From the NCBI RefSeq assembly GCF_014205135.1, contig NZ_JACHMY010000001.1:3844001-3908000 (forward strand): a DNA stretch of 64,000 bases, written 5' to 3'. Within the stretch, counting starts at the first letter, position 1; each line of letters starts with the position of its first letter. The position numbers were made by a program, and so were the translations under genes. The notes below the pieces were generated by a model that saw nothing but the letters and a program-made list of their open reading frames with translations, was not told the DNA's origin and did no database searches. Source of the DNA: Kribbella italica (GTDB lineage: Bacteria > Actinomycetota > Actinomycetes > Propionibacteriales > Kribbellaceae). Below are positions 8,181-16,434 of this stretch, in pieces.

Positions 8181-8930
8181 ATGCGTCTGGCAGGCAGGAC
8201 GGCCCTGGTCACCGGGGCCACCAGCAACATCGGCAGGGCGATCGCGGTCGCGTACGGCGCCGAGGGGGCGCACGTCGTGGTCACCGGCCGCAACGCCGAG
8301 CGTGGCGAGGCGGTCGTCGCGGAGATCCGCGCGGCCGGCGGGAAGGCGGACTTCGTCGCCGCCGACCTCGACGGCTCCCCCGCGGCCGCGCAACAGCTGG
8401 CTGAGCAGGCGACCGCCGTCCTGGGCGGGCGGATCGACATCCTGGTCAACAACGCGGGCGCGCTCGACGGCGCCGGGACGACGACCATCGACGAGGCCGC
8501 GTTCGACACCGTGTACGCGGTGAACGTGAAGGCGCCGTTCTTCCTGGTCGCGACGATCGCGCCGGCGATGGCCGCCGCGGGCGGCGGGACGATCGTCAAC
8601 CTGGGGTCGTGGGTCGCGCGGCTCGGCGTCCGGGGTGGTACGGCGTACGCCGCGTCGAAGGGGGCGCTGGAGACGCTGACGCGGGCGTGGTCGGCGGAGT
8701 TCGGGGCGTCCGGCGTACGGGTCAACGCGATCTCGCCGGGGGTCGTGCACACGATGGCGGATCACCCGGCCGCGGGGATGATGGCCGGTACGCCGGGTGG
8801 TGACGTCGGGCATCCGGACGACATCGCGCGGGCGGCGGTGTTCCTGGCGAGCGACGAGGCGAAGTTCGTGCACGCCACGACGCTGGACGTCGACGGCGGA
8901 CGGATCGGCGTCGCCACCTTCGCCGCCTGA
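8181..8930 (+). CDS. Short-chain dehydrogenase/reductase (TetR-controlled)
   Basis: A 249-residue classical SDR. The coenzyme motif TGATSNIG is at residues 11-18, NNAG near 90, and the catalytic YxxxK is Y156/K160. The C-terminal part has VRVNAISPGVV. Such enzymes reduce ketones or oxidise alcohols with NAD(P); the substrate cannot be told. The ATG at 8181 follows the ribosome-binding site GAAGGAG; upstream in-frame codons would run through the operators and are rejected. Confidence 0.88.
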   Translation: MRLAGRTALVTGATSNIGRAIAVAYGAEGAHVVVTGRNAERGEAVVAEIRAAGGKADFVAADLDGSPAAAQQLAEQATAVLGGRIDILVNNAGALDGAGTTTIDEAAFDTVYAVNVKAPFFLVATIAPAMAAAGGGTIVNLGSWVARLGVRGGTAYAASKGALETLTRAWSAEFGASGVRVNAISPGVVHTMADHPAAGMMAGTPGGDVGHPDDIARAAVFLASDEAKFVHATTLDVDGGRIGVATFAA

Positions 8931-8951
8931 CCCGCGGCTGGGCCGGCCGCT

Positions 8952-9035
8952 AGCGTCCGAAGAACCCGCATGCGTCCGAAGAACCCGAGGCTATAGCGCA
9001 CTCTTCTTCGGACGCATGCGGGTTCTTCGGACGCT
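8952..9035. terminator. Very long perfect inverted repeat between convergent genes
   Basis: The 32-nt arms 8952-8983 and 9004-9035 are exactly complementary, with a 20-nt loop. Each arm is itself built of two near-copies of the unit GCGTCCGAAGAACCC. It lies between the convergent SDR and F420-type oxidoreductase genes, so a bidirectional terminator is the likely role. Arms this long and perfect are unusual for a simple terminator. Confidence 0.7.
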
Positions 9036-9055
9036 GCGGTTCGGCGTCGTACGGG

Positions 9056-9928
9056 TCAGAAGGCCGCGGCGACCGGGATGACGTCGGCGCCGATGCGCTC
9101 CAGGCCGTCCAGCTTCTGCACGTCCGGGACGAACCCGAGCGCGACCTGGATCCCCAGACCGTGCAGGCGACCGAGCTCGTCGATCAGCTCCTGGGTCTTC
9201 TCGCCCTTCTCGCCGGTGTCCAGCGGCTGGTACACCGTCTTGGTGATCTCGTCGTAGTCGCGGCCCTCGGTCTCGCAGTGCCGCTTCAGGACGTCGAGCT
9301 TGTGCTCCAGCTCGGGGGTGTTGAACAGATTGCACGCGTCGGCGTACTTCGCGACGAGCCTCAGCGTCTTCTTCTCGCCGCCGCCACCGATCATGAGCGG
9401 CGGGTGCGGCGTGCTGAGCGCCTGCGGCGAGTTGAGCAGCCGCGTGGCCTGGTAGTGCTTGCCCTCGAACGCGCTCTCGTCGTCGGACCACATCTTCAGC
9501 ACGTACTGCACGGTCTCCTCGAGCCGCTCGAACCGCTCGGCCAGCGGCGGGAACGGGAATCCGAGCCCACGCGACTCGTCCTCGTTCCAGCCCGCACCGA
9601 GTCCGAGGATCGCGCGCCCGCCGGACAGCACGTCCAGCGTCGTGACCGCCTTGGCGAGCAGCCCCGGCTCGCGGTAGTGCACGCCGGTGATGACCGTGAG
9701 CAGCTTGGCCCGCTCGGTGTTCGCGGCCAGGAACCCGAGCGCCGTGTAGGCCTCGAGCATGTCGTTCTCGACCGGCCCGACGGCGCCGATCTGGAAGAAG
9801 TGGTCCATCACGGCGAGGTAGCCGAATCCGGCCTGGTCCGCGGTGCGGGCCACGGCGGCGAGCTCCGGTCCGAGCGCGCCGGGGCCGTTCGGCCAGGTGA
9901 AGTCTGGGATCTGCAGACCGATGTCCAT
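9056..9928 (-). CDS. LLM-class F420-dependent oxidoreductase
   Basis: A 290-residue luciferase-like monooxygenase-fold protein. Visible family features are MDIGLQIPDF at the start, MDHFFQIG near 40, LTVITGVHYREPGLLAKAVTTLD near 80, GLGAGWNEDE near 110, and IGGGGEKKTLRLVAKYAD near 175. Actinobacterial members of this type (TIGR03560-like) are thought to use coenzyme F420; the substrate is unknown. The start at ATG 9928 gives the conserved N-terminus, and the ATG one codon earlier is also possible. It is divergent from the LysR gene at 10084, which may control it. Confidence 0.85.
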   Translation of the reverse strand: MDIGLQIPDFTWPNGPGALGPELAAVARTADQAGFGYLAVMDHFFQIGAVGPVENDMLEAYTALGFLAANTERAKLLTVITGVHYREPGLLAKAVTTLDVLSGGRAILGLGAGWNEDESRGLGFPFPPLAERFERLEETVQYVLKMWSDDESAFEGKHYQATRLLNSPQALSTPHPPLMIGGGGEKKTLRLVAKYADACNLFNTPELEHKLDVLKRHCETEGRDYDEITKTVYQPLDTGEKGEKTQELIDELGRLHGLGIQVALGFVPDVQKLDGLERIGADVIPVAAAF

Positions 9929-10083
9929 CAAGGTGTCCTCTCGTTGCCTTCAGTGAGCTGTCAACACCGGGCCGTCGCCGATGCTTCCTGACTTCGGGAA
10001 AAAACGGAGGGGACCGTCCGGAACGGGCGCGTCCGGCGTCCTGCCGCGCGGACTACGGTGAGGGCCGAGCGGAGGTGAGCGGC

Positions 10084-10962
10084 GTGGACGCGCGGCAGTT
10101 GGAGTACTTCCTCGCGGTGGTCGACGAGGGCGGCGTCAGCCGGGCCGCGCAGGCGTTGCGGATCGCGCAGCCGTCGCTGTCGCAGGCGATCCGGACGCTG
10201 GAGCGCGACCTCGGCAGCGACCTGTTCCACCGGGTCGGCCGGCGGGTGGTGCTGACTCCGGCCGGTCAGGCGCTGATCGAGCCGGCCCGCCAGGTGGTCC
10301 GCGGGATCGCATCGGCCCGCGCGAGCGTGGAGTCGACCGCCGGGCTGCAGGCCGGGCGGGTGGAGATCGCCGCCATGCCGTCGCAGACCGTCGAGCCGCT
10401 GAGCAGCATCATCGGCGCGTTCACCCGGGCCTATCCCGGGCTCTCGGTCGGTATCCGCGCGGCGCCGACGGCGGACGTCGTACTGGAGCTGGTGCGCTCG
10501 GGCGTGACCGAGCTCGGCCTGCTGGGGACCGCCGTGCCCGCGAAAGCGGCCGGCGTACGGCTGGAGCCGGCCGGTGTGCAGCGGTTCGTCCTGATCTCGC
10601 CGCCCGACTCACCGTTCCCCGACGGAGGCCCGGTACGCCGTGAGGCGCTGCGCGGCTGCCGCCTGATTGTCGGGCAGACGGGGACGGGGATGCGGCGGCT
10701 GGTCGACGAGATCCAGGCGGACGGGATCGACGTGACCGCCGTGGTCGAGTCCGAGCACCGCGAGGCGATCCTGCCGCTCGTGCTCGGCGGCGTCGGGTAC
10801 GCCGTCCTGACCGACTCGTGGGCGACGCTGGCCCGGCAGGCGGGCGCGATCGTGTCGTTGCTGGAGCCGGCGGCGTACCTGCACCTCTCGCTGGCGAGCC
10901 GGACCGCCGCGCTGACCCCCGCCGCCGAGGCGTTCCTCGAGGTTGCCCGGGACAACTTATAG
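10084..10962 (+). CDS. LysR-family transcriptional regulator
   Basis: A 292-residue LysR protein. The N-terminal winged helix (RQLEYFLAVVDEGGVSRAAQ, then QPSLSQAIRTLERDLGSDLF) spans residues 3-62, followed by a two-lobed co-inducer domain. The GTG at 10084 is preferred because the sequence GGAGGTGA (10071-10078) is a ribosome-binding site at proper distance; the GTG at 10075 would sit inside that site. It lies upstream of a dehydrogenase and a dehalogenase-like hydrolase in the same direction and divergent from the oxidoreductase at 9928, so either may be its target. Confidence 0.9.
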   Translation: MDARQLEYFLAVVDEGGVSRAAQALRIAQPSLSQAIRTLERDLGSDLFHRVGRRVVLTPAGQALIEPARQVVRGIASARASVESTAGLQAGRVEIAAMPSQTVEPLSSIIGAFTRAYPGLSVGIRAAPTADVVLELVRSGVTELGLLGTAVPAKAAGVRLEPAGVQRFVLISPPDSPFPDGGPVRREALRGCRLIVGQTGTGMRRLVDEIQADGIDVTAVVESEHREAILPLVLGGVGYAVLTDSWATLARQAGAIVSLLEPAAYLHLSLASRTAALTPAAEAFLEVARDNL

Positions 10963-11031
10963 GCGCGGCCTATCGGTCCGGTCGGAAACTGGTCTTGGAC
11001 CCGGCCCGCCGGGGCCTGGTCTGATCGAGGG

Positions 11032-12192
11032 ATGACGACGACACAGCGGATCGCACTCATCCCCGGCGACGGCATCGGCCGCGAGGTGGTCCCGGCCGCG
11101 CTGGCGGTCCTCGACACCGTCGGGCGGCGGCACGGGATCGCGTTCGGGTACGACGAGTTCGACTGGTCCTGCGCGCGGTACCTGGCCGAGGGCGCGATGA
11201 TGCCGGCCGACGGCCTGGACCGGATCCGCGACCACGACGCGATCTTCCTCGGCGCGGTCGGCGCTCCCGGCGTACCGGACCATGTGTCGCTGTGGGGACT
11301 GCTGATCCCGATCCGGCGGCAGTTCCAGCAGTACGTGAACCTGCGGCCGATCCGGGTCTTCGACGGCCTCGACAGCCCGGTCCGGGGCGCGGTCGCGGGT
11401 GAGGTCGACTTCGTCGTCGTCCGGGAGAACGTCGAGGGCGAGTACAGCGAGATCGGCGGGCGGATGAGCCGAGGGTTCCCGGACGAGCTCGCGGTCCAGC
11501 AGGCCGTGTTCACCCGCGCGGGGGTGACCCGGCTGGTCGACTTCGGGCTGGACCTGGCCGAGGGCCGGCGCCGGTACGGCGAGGCGGAGCCGTCGACGCG
11601 CAGCGAGCCGGCCGGAGCTTTCACCCCCAGCGAGCACGGCGGGACTGCGACCACCCGGCGCGGCGGGTACGTGACCTCGGCGACCAAGTCGAACGGGATC
11701 GTGCACACGATGCCGTTCTGGGACGAGATCGTTGCCGAGCGCACCGCCTTGCACCCCGCGCTGCGCTGGGACCAGGAGCACATCGACGCGCTGAGCGCGA
11801 AACTCGTGCTCGATCCCGCGCGCTTCGACGTGATCGTGGCCTCGAACCTGTTCGGCGACATCCTCAGCGACCTGGCCGCGGCAGTTGCCGGAGGCATCGG
11901 TATCGCACCGGCCGCGAACCTGAACCCGGCGCGCGACTTCCCGTCGATGTTCGAGCCCGTGCACGGGTCCGCGCCCGACATCGCCGGGCGCGGGATCGCG
12001 AACCCGATCGGCGCGATCTGGACCGCGGCGATGATGCTCGACCACCTCGGGCATCCGGAGGCCGCCGCGGAGGTGGAGAACGCGATCGCCGCCGTACTGG
12101 CGGCTCGGGAGGTACGGACGCCGGATCTCGGCGGGACGGCGACCACGACGACCTTCACGCAGGCCGTGCTCGACGCAGTGGGCACACGATGA
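11032..12192 (+). CDS. Tartrate/D-malate dehydrogenase-like beta-decarboxylating dehydrogenase, with an insertion
   Basis: A 386-residue member of the isocitrate/isopropylmalate dehydrogenase family. It starts with IALIPGDGIG; the substrate loop has NLRPIRVFDG, then VVVRENVEGEYSEIGGR and TSATKSNGIVHTMPFWDE, with DVIVASNLFGDILSDLAAA and MFEPVHGSAPDIAGRGIANP near the end. NLRPIR plus RENVEGEYS is the pattern of tartrate/D-malate dehydrogenases rather than LeuB. These act on 2-hydroxy acids with NAD+ and Mn2+/Mg2+. Residues about 181-213 form a proline/serine/threonine/glycine-rich insertion absent from the usual 350-360-residue enzymes. The stop overlaps the next start (ATGA). Confidence 0.85.
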   Translation: MTTTQRIALIPGDGIGREVVPAALAVLDTVGRRHGIAFGYDEFDWSCARYLAEGAMMPADGLDRIRDHDAIFLGAVGAPGVPDHVSLWGLLIPIRRQFQQYVNLRPIRVFDGLDSPVRGAVAGEVDFVVVRENVEGEYSEIGGRMSRGFPDELAVQQAVFTRAGVTRLVDFGLDLAEGRRRYGEAEPSTRSEPAGAFTPSEHGGTATTRRGGYVTSATKSNGIVHTMPFWDEIVAERTALHPALRWDQEHIDALSAKLVLDPARFDVIVASNLFGDILSDLAAAVAGGIGIAPAANLNPARDFPSMFEPVHGSAPDIAGRGIANPIGAIWTAAMMLDHLGHPEAAAEVENAIAAVLAAREVRTPDLGGTATTTTFTQAVLDAVGTR

Positions 12193-13061
12193 AGCTCGAC
12201 GGTTTCGCCTACCACCGGATCGATGCCGACGGCATCGAGATCAACTGCGCCGTCGCCGGGAGCGGGCCACCGCTGCTGCTCCTGCACGGCTATCCGCAGA
12301 CCCACCTGATCTGGCACGAGGTCGCGCCCGCGCTGACTGAGACCCACACTGTCGTCGCCACCGATCTCCGCGGCTACGGCGACAGCGCGAAGCCGGCCGG
12401 CGCTCCCGACCACGCGCCGTACAGCAAGCGCGCGATGGCCCGTGACCAGCTCCTCGTCATGCGGTCGCTCGGCTTCGACCGCTTCGCTGTCGCCGGTCAC
12501 GACCGCGGTGGTCGGGTCGGGCACCGGCTGGCCCTGGACCATCCCGAGGCCGTCGACCGTCTCGCCGTCCTCGACATCGTCCCGACCCGCTACACCTTCG
12601 AGCACGCCGACGCGACGTTTGCCCAGGGCTACTACCACTGGTTCTTCCTGACCGCGGGCAACGGCATCCCCGAGCGGCTGATCGGCGGCGATCCCGAGTT
12701 CTGGATCCGCGCCCGGATGGAGTCCCGTCACCACGGCGGCACGGCGTTCCATCCCGAGGCGATGGCCGAGTACGTCCGCTGCTTCTCCACGCCCGAGGCG
12801 ATCCATGCCAGCTGCGAGGACTACCGAGCGGCCGCCTCTATCGACCTCGTCCACGACGACGCGTCGTACGGCAGTCCGCTCAGCTGCCCGGTTCTGACGT
12901 TGTGGGGAGCCTCCAGCTTCGTCGGGCGGACGTACGACGTACTGGACGCTTGGAGCTCGTACGCCGGCGACGTCCGCGGCGCCGCTCTCCCGTCGGACCA
13001 CTACCTCCCGGAGGAGGCCCCGGCGGAGACCACCGAGGCCCTCCGGGCTTTCCTCAACTGA
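12189..13061 (+). CDS. Alpha/beta hydrolase, haloacetate dehalogenase-like
   Basis: A 290-residue alpha/beta hydrolase. The oxyanion segment LLLHGYPQTHLIWHEV is near residue 38. The nucleophile elbow GHDRGG places an aspartate at D105, and LDIVPTRYTFEHAD follows near 135; this Asp elbow plus DIVPT is the pattern of fluoroacetate/haloacetate dehalogenases and epoxide hydrolases, not of serine esterases. It is coupled by an ATGA overlap to the dehydrogenase, which suggests one catabolic unit acting on a halogenated or hydroxylated short acid (inference). Confidence 0.85.
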   Translation: MKLDGFAYHRIDADGIEINCAVAGSGPPLLLLHGYPQTHLIWHEVAPALTETHTVVATDLRGYGDSAKPAGAPDHAPYSKRAMARDQLLVMRSLGFDRFAVAGHDRGGRVGHRLALDHPEAVDRLAVLDIVPTRYTFEHADATFAQGYYHWFFLTAGNGIPERLIGGDPEFWIRARMESRHHGGTAFHPEAMAEYVRCFSTPEAIHASCEDYRAAASIDLVHDDASYGSPLSCPVLTLWGASSFVGRTYDVLDAWSSYAGDVRGAALPSDHYLPEEAPAETTEALRAFLN

Positions 13062-13093
13062 AGCCAGACATGCACCACTCGAGCGCGGAAGGT

Positions 13094-13192
13094 GGACCTG
13101 CACCACTCAGCAACTTCGGGCCGGCGTGAGGGGCATGCTGACGACAGGTGTGGGAGCCGATTCGGCGGCGGGTTGGTGAGTGGTGGGCGTCC
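13094..13192. repeat. Intergenic dyad of the GCACCACTCA family (copy A)
   Basis: The left arm 13094-13117 carries GCACCACTCA and CAAC; the right arm 13172-13192 carries its complement GTTGGTGAGTGGTG and ends CGTCC. A further half copy (TGCACCACTC) lies at about 13071-13080. It fills most of the gap between the convergent hydrolase and SnoaL-like genes. The same dyad occurs at 23169-23268. Confidence 0.6.
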
Positions 13193-13201
13193 GGCGTTGC
13201 G

Positions 13202-13582
13202 TCAGGGGGCGATCTCCAGCGAGGCGATGACGTCGCCGGCCAGGGTGAAGCGGTAGATGAGGTCGACCTCGCCGCCGGGGAAGTTGCCTTCCAGGTGGTG
13301 GGTGAGGACCCAGTGGGTGTCGTCCAGCTTCTCCGCGTGGGTGAGGTCTTGCGTGTACGTGTATTCGCTGGCGGCGGTTTCGCGCCAGTGGCGGATCTCG
13401 TCGTGGCCGGTGTAGGTGTTGCCGTCGTCGAGGACGGTCGCGTCCTCGGCGAACGCGGGAAGCAGGTCGTGGAAGTTGGCCTTGCGGCCGGGCTGCGACT
13501 CGCGCAGGTACGTGGTGATCGCGTGCGGCAGGTGTTTGACCGTTTCGGCGACGGTGGGGTCGGGCGGGGTGGGGATGGTCAT
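13202..13582 (-). CDS. SnoaL-like / NTF2-fold protein
   Basis: A 126-residue protein with the length and pattern of the SnoaL/NTF2 fold: an N-terminal helix (HAITTYLRESQPGR), then FHDLLPAFAEDATVLDDGNTY and GHDEIRHWRE, followed by beta strands (THWVLTHHLEGNF, VDLIYRFTLAGDVIASLEI). Members are small cyclases, isomerases or ligand-binding proteins; no specific activity can be assigned. It lies one base downstream of the AlkC-like gene on the same strand and is probably co-transcribed with it. Confidence 0.75.
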   Translation of the reverse strand: MTIPTPPDPTVAETVKHLPHAITTYLRESQPGRKANFHDLLPAFAEDATVLDDGNTYTGHDEIRHWRETAASEYTYTQDLTHAEKLDDTHWVLTHHLEGNFPGGEVDLIYRFTLAGDVIASLEIAP

Positions 13583-13583
13583 C

Positions 13584-14681
13584 TCAGGCCTCCGTGGTCA
13601 GGGTGAAGGTGGCGCGGCCGAAGGGGTGGCCGTTGATCTGGAGCTCCAGGGCGTGCTCGCCGTCGTAGTACCGGCGGGTGGAGATCGGTTTGAAGGAGTG
13701 GCGCTTGGCGAGGCTGACGGATTCGCCGGGGGCGAGGGTCCGCGTGGTGAGTTTGAAGACCTTCGGGGTGAGCGTGCCGTTGGCCTTCACGTGGTGCACG
13801 ACGTAGTCGATCGCCAGGCGGACCTCGTCGGGGCCTTCGTTGCGGGCGTCGAAGGTGAACTCGAGGGACTCGCCGACGGTGACTCCTGCGACGGAGAGCA
13901 GAGGGCCGTCGACGGTGATGGCAGCGGGTGGCGCGTAGCCGAGGAGGGCGAGAGCTGCGGGGTCGCCCGCCTTGATGAGAGTGCGGAGGGCGTGGCGGAC
14001 CAATTGCGGTGTGGTTTCGGCGGCGTCGGCGAGCCAGCTGGTGGCGATGTCGACGGCCAGTGCCGGGTTGGCGCGGCTGACGTCGTTGAGGTGATTGGCG
14101 ACCGAGCGACGGACGTACGCCGATTCGCCGTGGCGCAGGGCGTCGAGGATCTCGCGGGTGACCTCGGGGTGGGCGAGGATCTCGCGGACCTGCTTGGCCC
14201 ACGGGAGCCGAGGGCGAGTGCCTTCGCTGGCCAGACGGCGTACGTGCTCGTCGGGGTGCTTGGTCCAGGTGCCGACCGTCGCGAGTGTTCGCTCGAGGTC
14301 GGCGGCGAGGAAGGTCCGCAGCGCGAACTCGGCGGTGAGCCGAGGGGTCAGCAGGGCAAGGAGTTCCAGCCCTTCTTCGAACGAGCCCGCTGCGGTCGCC
14401 CGTACGGCGACTGCTTCGGTGACAGGCCAGATCATCCAGCCGCTGAAGTCGTCTCTGGCCAGCGCTGCCCGGAAGAGTTTGTCGGCGGGGGCGTAGCCGG
14501 CCGGCAGATCGGCGAGCAACGCGTCCCGCACCAGCCGGCCACGATCGCTGAACGCCATCCCGGCGAGCTCAACGGGCACTCCCCGCAGCGCGGCGAACTC
14601 GAGCCCCGGCTCCACCGCGCGCAGGATCTTCCCCAGAGCGACGACCGACTCCGTACTGAGCATTTCCTCGGCCGTCGGCAC
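13584..14681 (-). CDS. AlkC/AlkD-type DNA alkylation repair protein with C-terminal Ig-like domain
   Basis: A 365-residue protein. About residues 1-240 are HEAT-like repeats (FRAALARDDFSGWMIWPVTEAV; VRRLASEGTRPRLPWAKQV; VRRSVANHLNDVSRANP, near 195), typical of AlkC/AlkD DNA glycosylases that remove N3- or N7-alkylated bases. About residues 255-365 are beta-rich (GESLEFTFDARNEGPDEVRLAIDYVV) and resemble the Ig-like domain found at the C-terminus of some AlkC proteins. The GTG at 14681 has a GGGGGAGA site 5-6 bp upstream; ATG 14663 is the alternative. The intergenic region with cobF carries a palindrome at 14711. Confidence 0.8.
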   Translation of the reverse strand: MPTAEEMLSTESVVALGKILRAVEPGLEFAALRGVPVELAGMAFSDRGRLVRDALLADLPAGYAPADKLFRAALARDDFSGWMIWPVTEAVAVRATAAGSFEEGLELLALLTPRLTAEFALRTFLAADLERTLATVGTWTKHPDEHVRRLASEGTRPRLPWAKQVREILAHPEVTREILDALRHGESAYVRRSVANHLNDVSRANPALAVDIATSWLADAAETTPQLVRHALRTLIKAGDPAALALLGYAPPAAITVDGPLLSVAGVTVGESLEFTFDARNEGPDEVRLAIDYVVHHVKANGTLTPKVFKLTTRTLAPGESVSLAKRHSFKPISTRRYYDGEHALELQINGHPFGRATFTLTTEA

Positions 14682-14710
14682 AGGTCTCCCCCAAGCAATC
14701 GGTTCTACTG

Positions 14711-14727
14711 ACTGCTAAATTAGCAGT
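14711..14727. promoter_or_regulatory. Perfect AT-rich palindrome, candidate operator
   Basis: ACTGCTAA-A-TTAGCAGT is a 17-bp perfect palindrome in the 92-bp gap between divergent alkC-like and cobF genes. Such an AT-rich site is rare in this background and is placed to control either gene; no regulator gene lies next to it. Confidence 0.6.
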
Positions 14728-14773
14728 TAACCGTACGCCGTTCACCCGGAGGCGGGAACTAGGCTCCTGCGCC

Positions 14774-15526
14774 ATGGAGATCTTGGTGATCGGGATCGGG
14801 GCCGGGGATCCGGACCAGCTGACGATGCAGGGCGTGCGGGCGATCGAGCGGGCCGACGTGTTCTTCGTGCTCGACAAGGGGGAGGTCAAGCAGGAGCTCG
14901 TCGAGCTGCGGACCGAGATTCTCCAGCGGTACGCACCGGGGGCGAAGGTGGTCGTGGGGCGGGATCCTGAGCGGGATCGCGGCAGTGCGGCGTACGTGGA
15001 GTCGGTGGACGACTGGCGGCGCCGACGGGCTGATGTTTGTGCGGGGATGATCGAGCGGGAGTTGAGCGGCGACCAGGTCGGGGCTTTTCTGGTGTGGGGC
15101 GATCCCTCGCTCTACGACAGCACGCTGGCGATTCTCGACGACCTCCTGGCGCGCGGCGAGCTCGACTTCGGCATCGAGGTGATCCCCGGGATCAGCAGCG
15201 TGTCGGCGCTCGCCGCGAAGCACCGGATCGGGCTGAACCAGGTCGGCAAGCCGATCCAGATCACGACCGGACGGCGGCTGGCGAAGGAGTGGCCGGAAGG
15301 CGTCGACGACGTCGTGGTGATGCTCGACGCGCAGACCGCGTTCACCGCGCACACCGACCAGGACGCGGACATCTTCTGGGGCGCCTACCTCGGGACGCCG
15401 GACGAACTGCTGGTCGCCGGCAAGCTGTCCGAGGTGGCCGGCGAGATCGAGAAGATCCGTGCGGAAGCCCGTGAACGCAAGGGCTGGATCATGGACACCT
15501 ACCTGTTGCGACGCGGCCACCGGTAG
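14774..15526 (+). CDS. cobF: Precorrin-6A synthase (deacetylating)
   Basis: A 250-residue tetrapyrrole methylase. It starts MEILVIGIGAGDPDQLTMQ; the second conserved block is FLVWGDPSLYDSTL near residue 117 and the third VIPGISSVSALAA near 138. CobF methylates C1 of precorrin-5 using SAM and releases the two-carbon fragment as acetate, a step of the aerobic B12 pathway. The gene stands alone, about 4.4 kb before the cobG-H-IJ operon. No cobalamin riboswitch was recognised upstream. Confidence 0.93.
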   Translation: MEILVIGIGAGDPDQLTMQGVRAIERADVFFVLDKGEVKQELVELRTEILQRYAPGAKVVVGRDPERDRGSAAYVESVDDWRRRRADVCAGMIERELSGDQVGAFLVWGDPSLYDSTLAILDDLLARGELDFGIEVIPGISSVSALAAKHRIGLNQVGKPIQITTGRRLAKEWPEGVDDVVVMLDAQTAFTAHTDQDADIFWGAYLGTPDELLVAGKLSEVAGEIEKIRAEARERKGWIMDTYLLRRGHR

Positions 15527-15625
15527 ATATGCAGGGAGATTTCATATAGCTTCGAACCTGTCCCACCGCCCCCAACGGGCCGTGCCCCGCCCCCACCCGG
15601 CACGGTCGAGGACAGGAGAATCATC

Positions 15626-16360
15626 ATGAGAACTCCACGATTCGTGCGCGCGCTGCCGGCTCTGGTAGCGCTCGGAGCGGCGCTCTCGATGGTGCTCACC
15701 GCACCAGCGGACGCCCGCGAACAAGCCCCGGACGGCGTCCAGGCCTTCCCGGTCAGCGAGTCCCAGTTCAACCAGATGTTCCCGGGCCGGAACCCCTTCT
15801 ACACCTACTCCGGCCTGGTCGACGCACTCGGCGCCTACCCCGGCTTCGCCAACACCGGCGACGACGCCACCAAGAAACGTGAGGCCGCCGCCTTCCTCGC
15901 GAACGTCAACCACGAGACCGGCGGGCTGGTCTACATCAAGGAGATCAACGAGGCCAACTACCCGCACTACTGCGACTGGGGTCAGCCGTACGGCTGCCCG
16001 GCCGGTCAGGCGGCGTACTACGGCCGTGGCCCGATCCAGCTGAGCTGGAACTTCAACTACAAGGCCGCGGGCGACGCCCTCGGTATCGACCTGCTCGGCA
16101 ACCCCTGGCAGGTCGAGCAGAACTCCGCGATCGCCTGGAAGACCGGCCTGTGGTACTGGAACACCCAGACCGGTCCGGGCACGATGACCCCGCACAACGC
16201 GATGGTGAACGGCGCCGGCTTCGGCGAGACCATCCGCAGCATCAACGGGTCGATCGAGTGCAACGGCGGCAACCCGGGCCAGGTGCAGAGCAGGGTCGAG
16301 GCGTACCAGCGCTTCACCTCCTTGCTGGGCGCCGATCCGGGCGGCAATCTCTACTGCTAG
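15626..16360 (+). CDS. Secreted GH19 chitinase, catalytic domain only
   Basis: A 244-residue protein with a Sec signal peptide (RFVRALPALVALGAAL, cleavage near ADA-RE at residue 30). The GH19 catalytic residues are the pair E97 (NHETGG) and E106 (KEINEA), nine residues apart as in bacterial ChiG-type chitinases, followed by YCDWG and AAYYGRGPIQLSWNFNY, the family signature. It hydrolyses chitin with inversion. No chitin-binding domain is present. The 5' UTR holds a small hairpin (GCCGTGCC/GGCACGG) and an AGGACAGGAG ribosome-binding site. Confidence 0.95.
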   Translation: MRTPRFVRALPALVALGAALSMVLTAPADAREQAPDGVQAFPVSESQFNQMFPGRNPFYTYSGLVDALGAYPGFANTGDDATKKREAAAFLANVNHETGGLVYIKEINEANYPHYCDWGQPYGCPAGQAAYYGRGPIQLSWNFNYKAAGDALGIDLLGNPWQVEQNSAIAWKTGLWYWNTQTGPGTMTPHNAMVNGAGFGETIRSINGSIECNGGNPGQVQSRVEAYQRFTSLLGADPGGNLYC

Positions 16361-16434
16361 TTCGACCAAAGTCGTAGTGGGCCTGGCCGTCCGGCCGAAG
16401 CGGGTCCGGCCCGCCAGGACCGAGGCTGCTGGGC

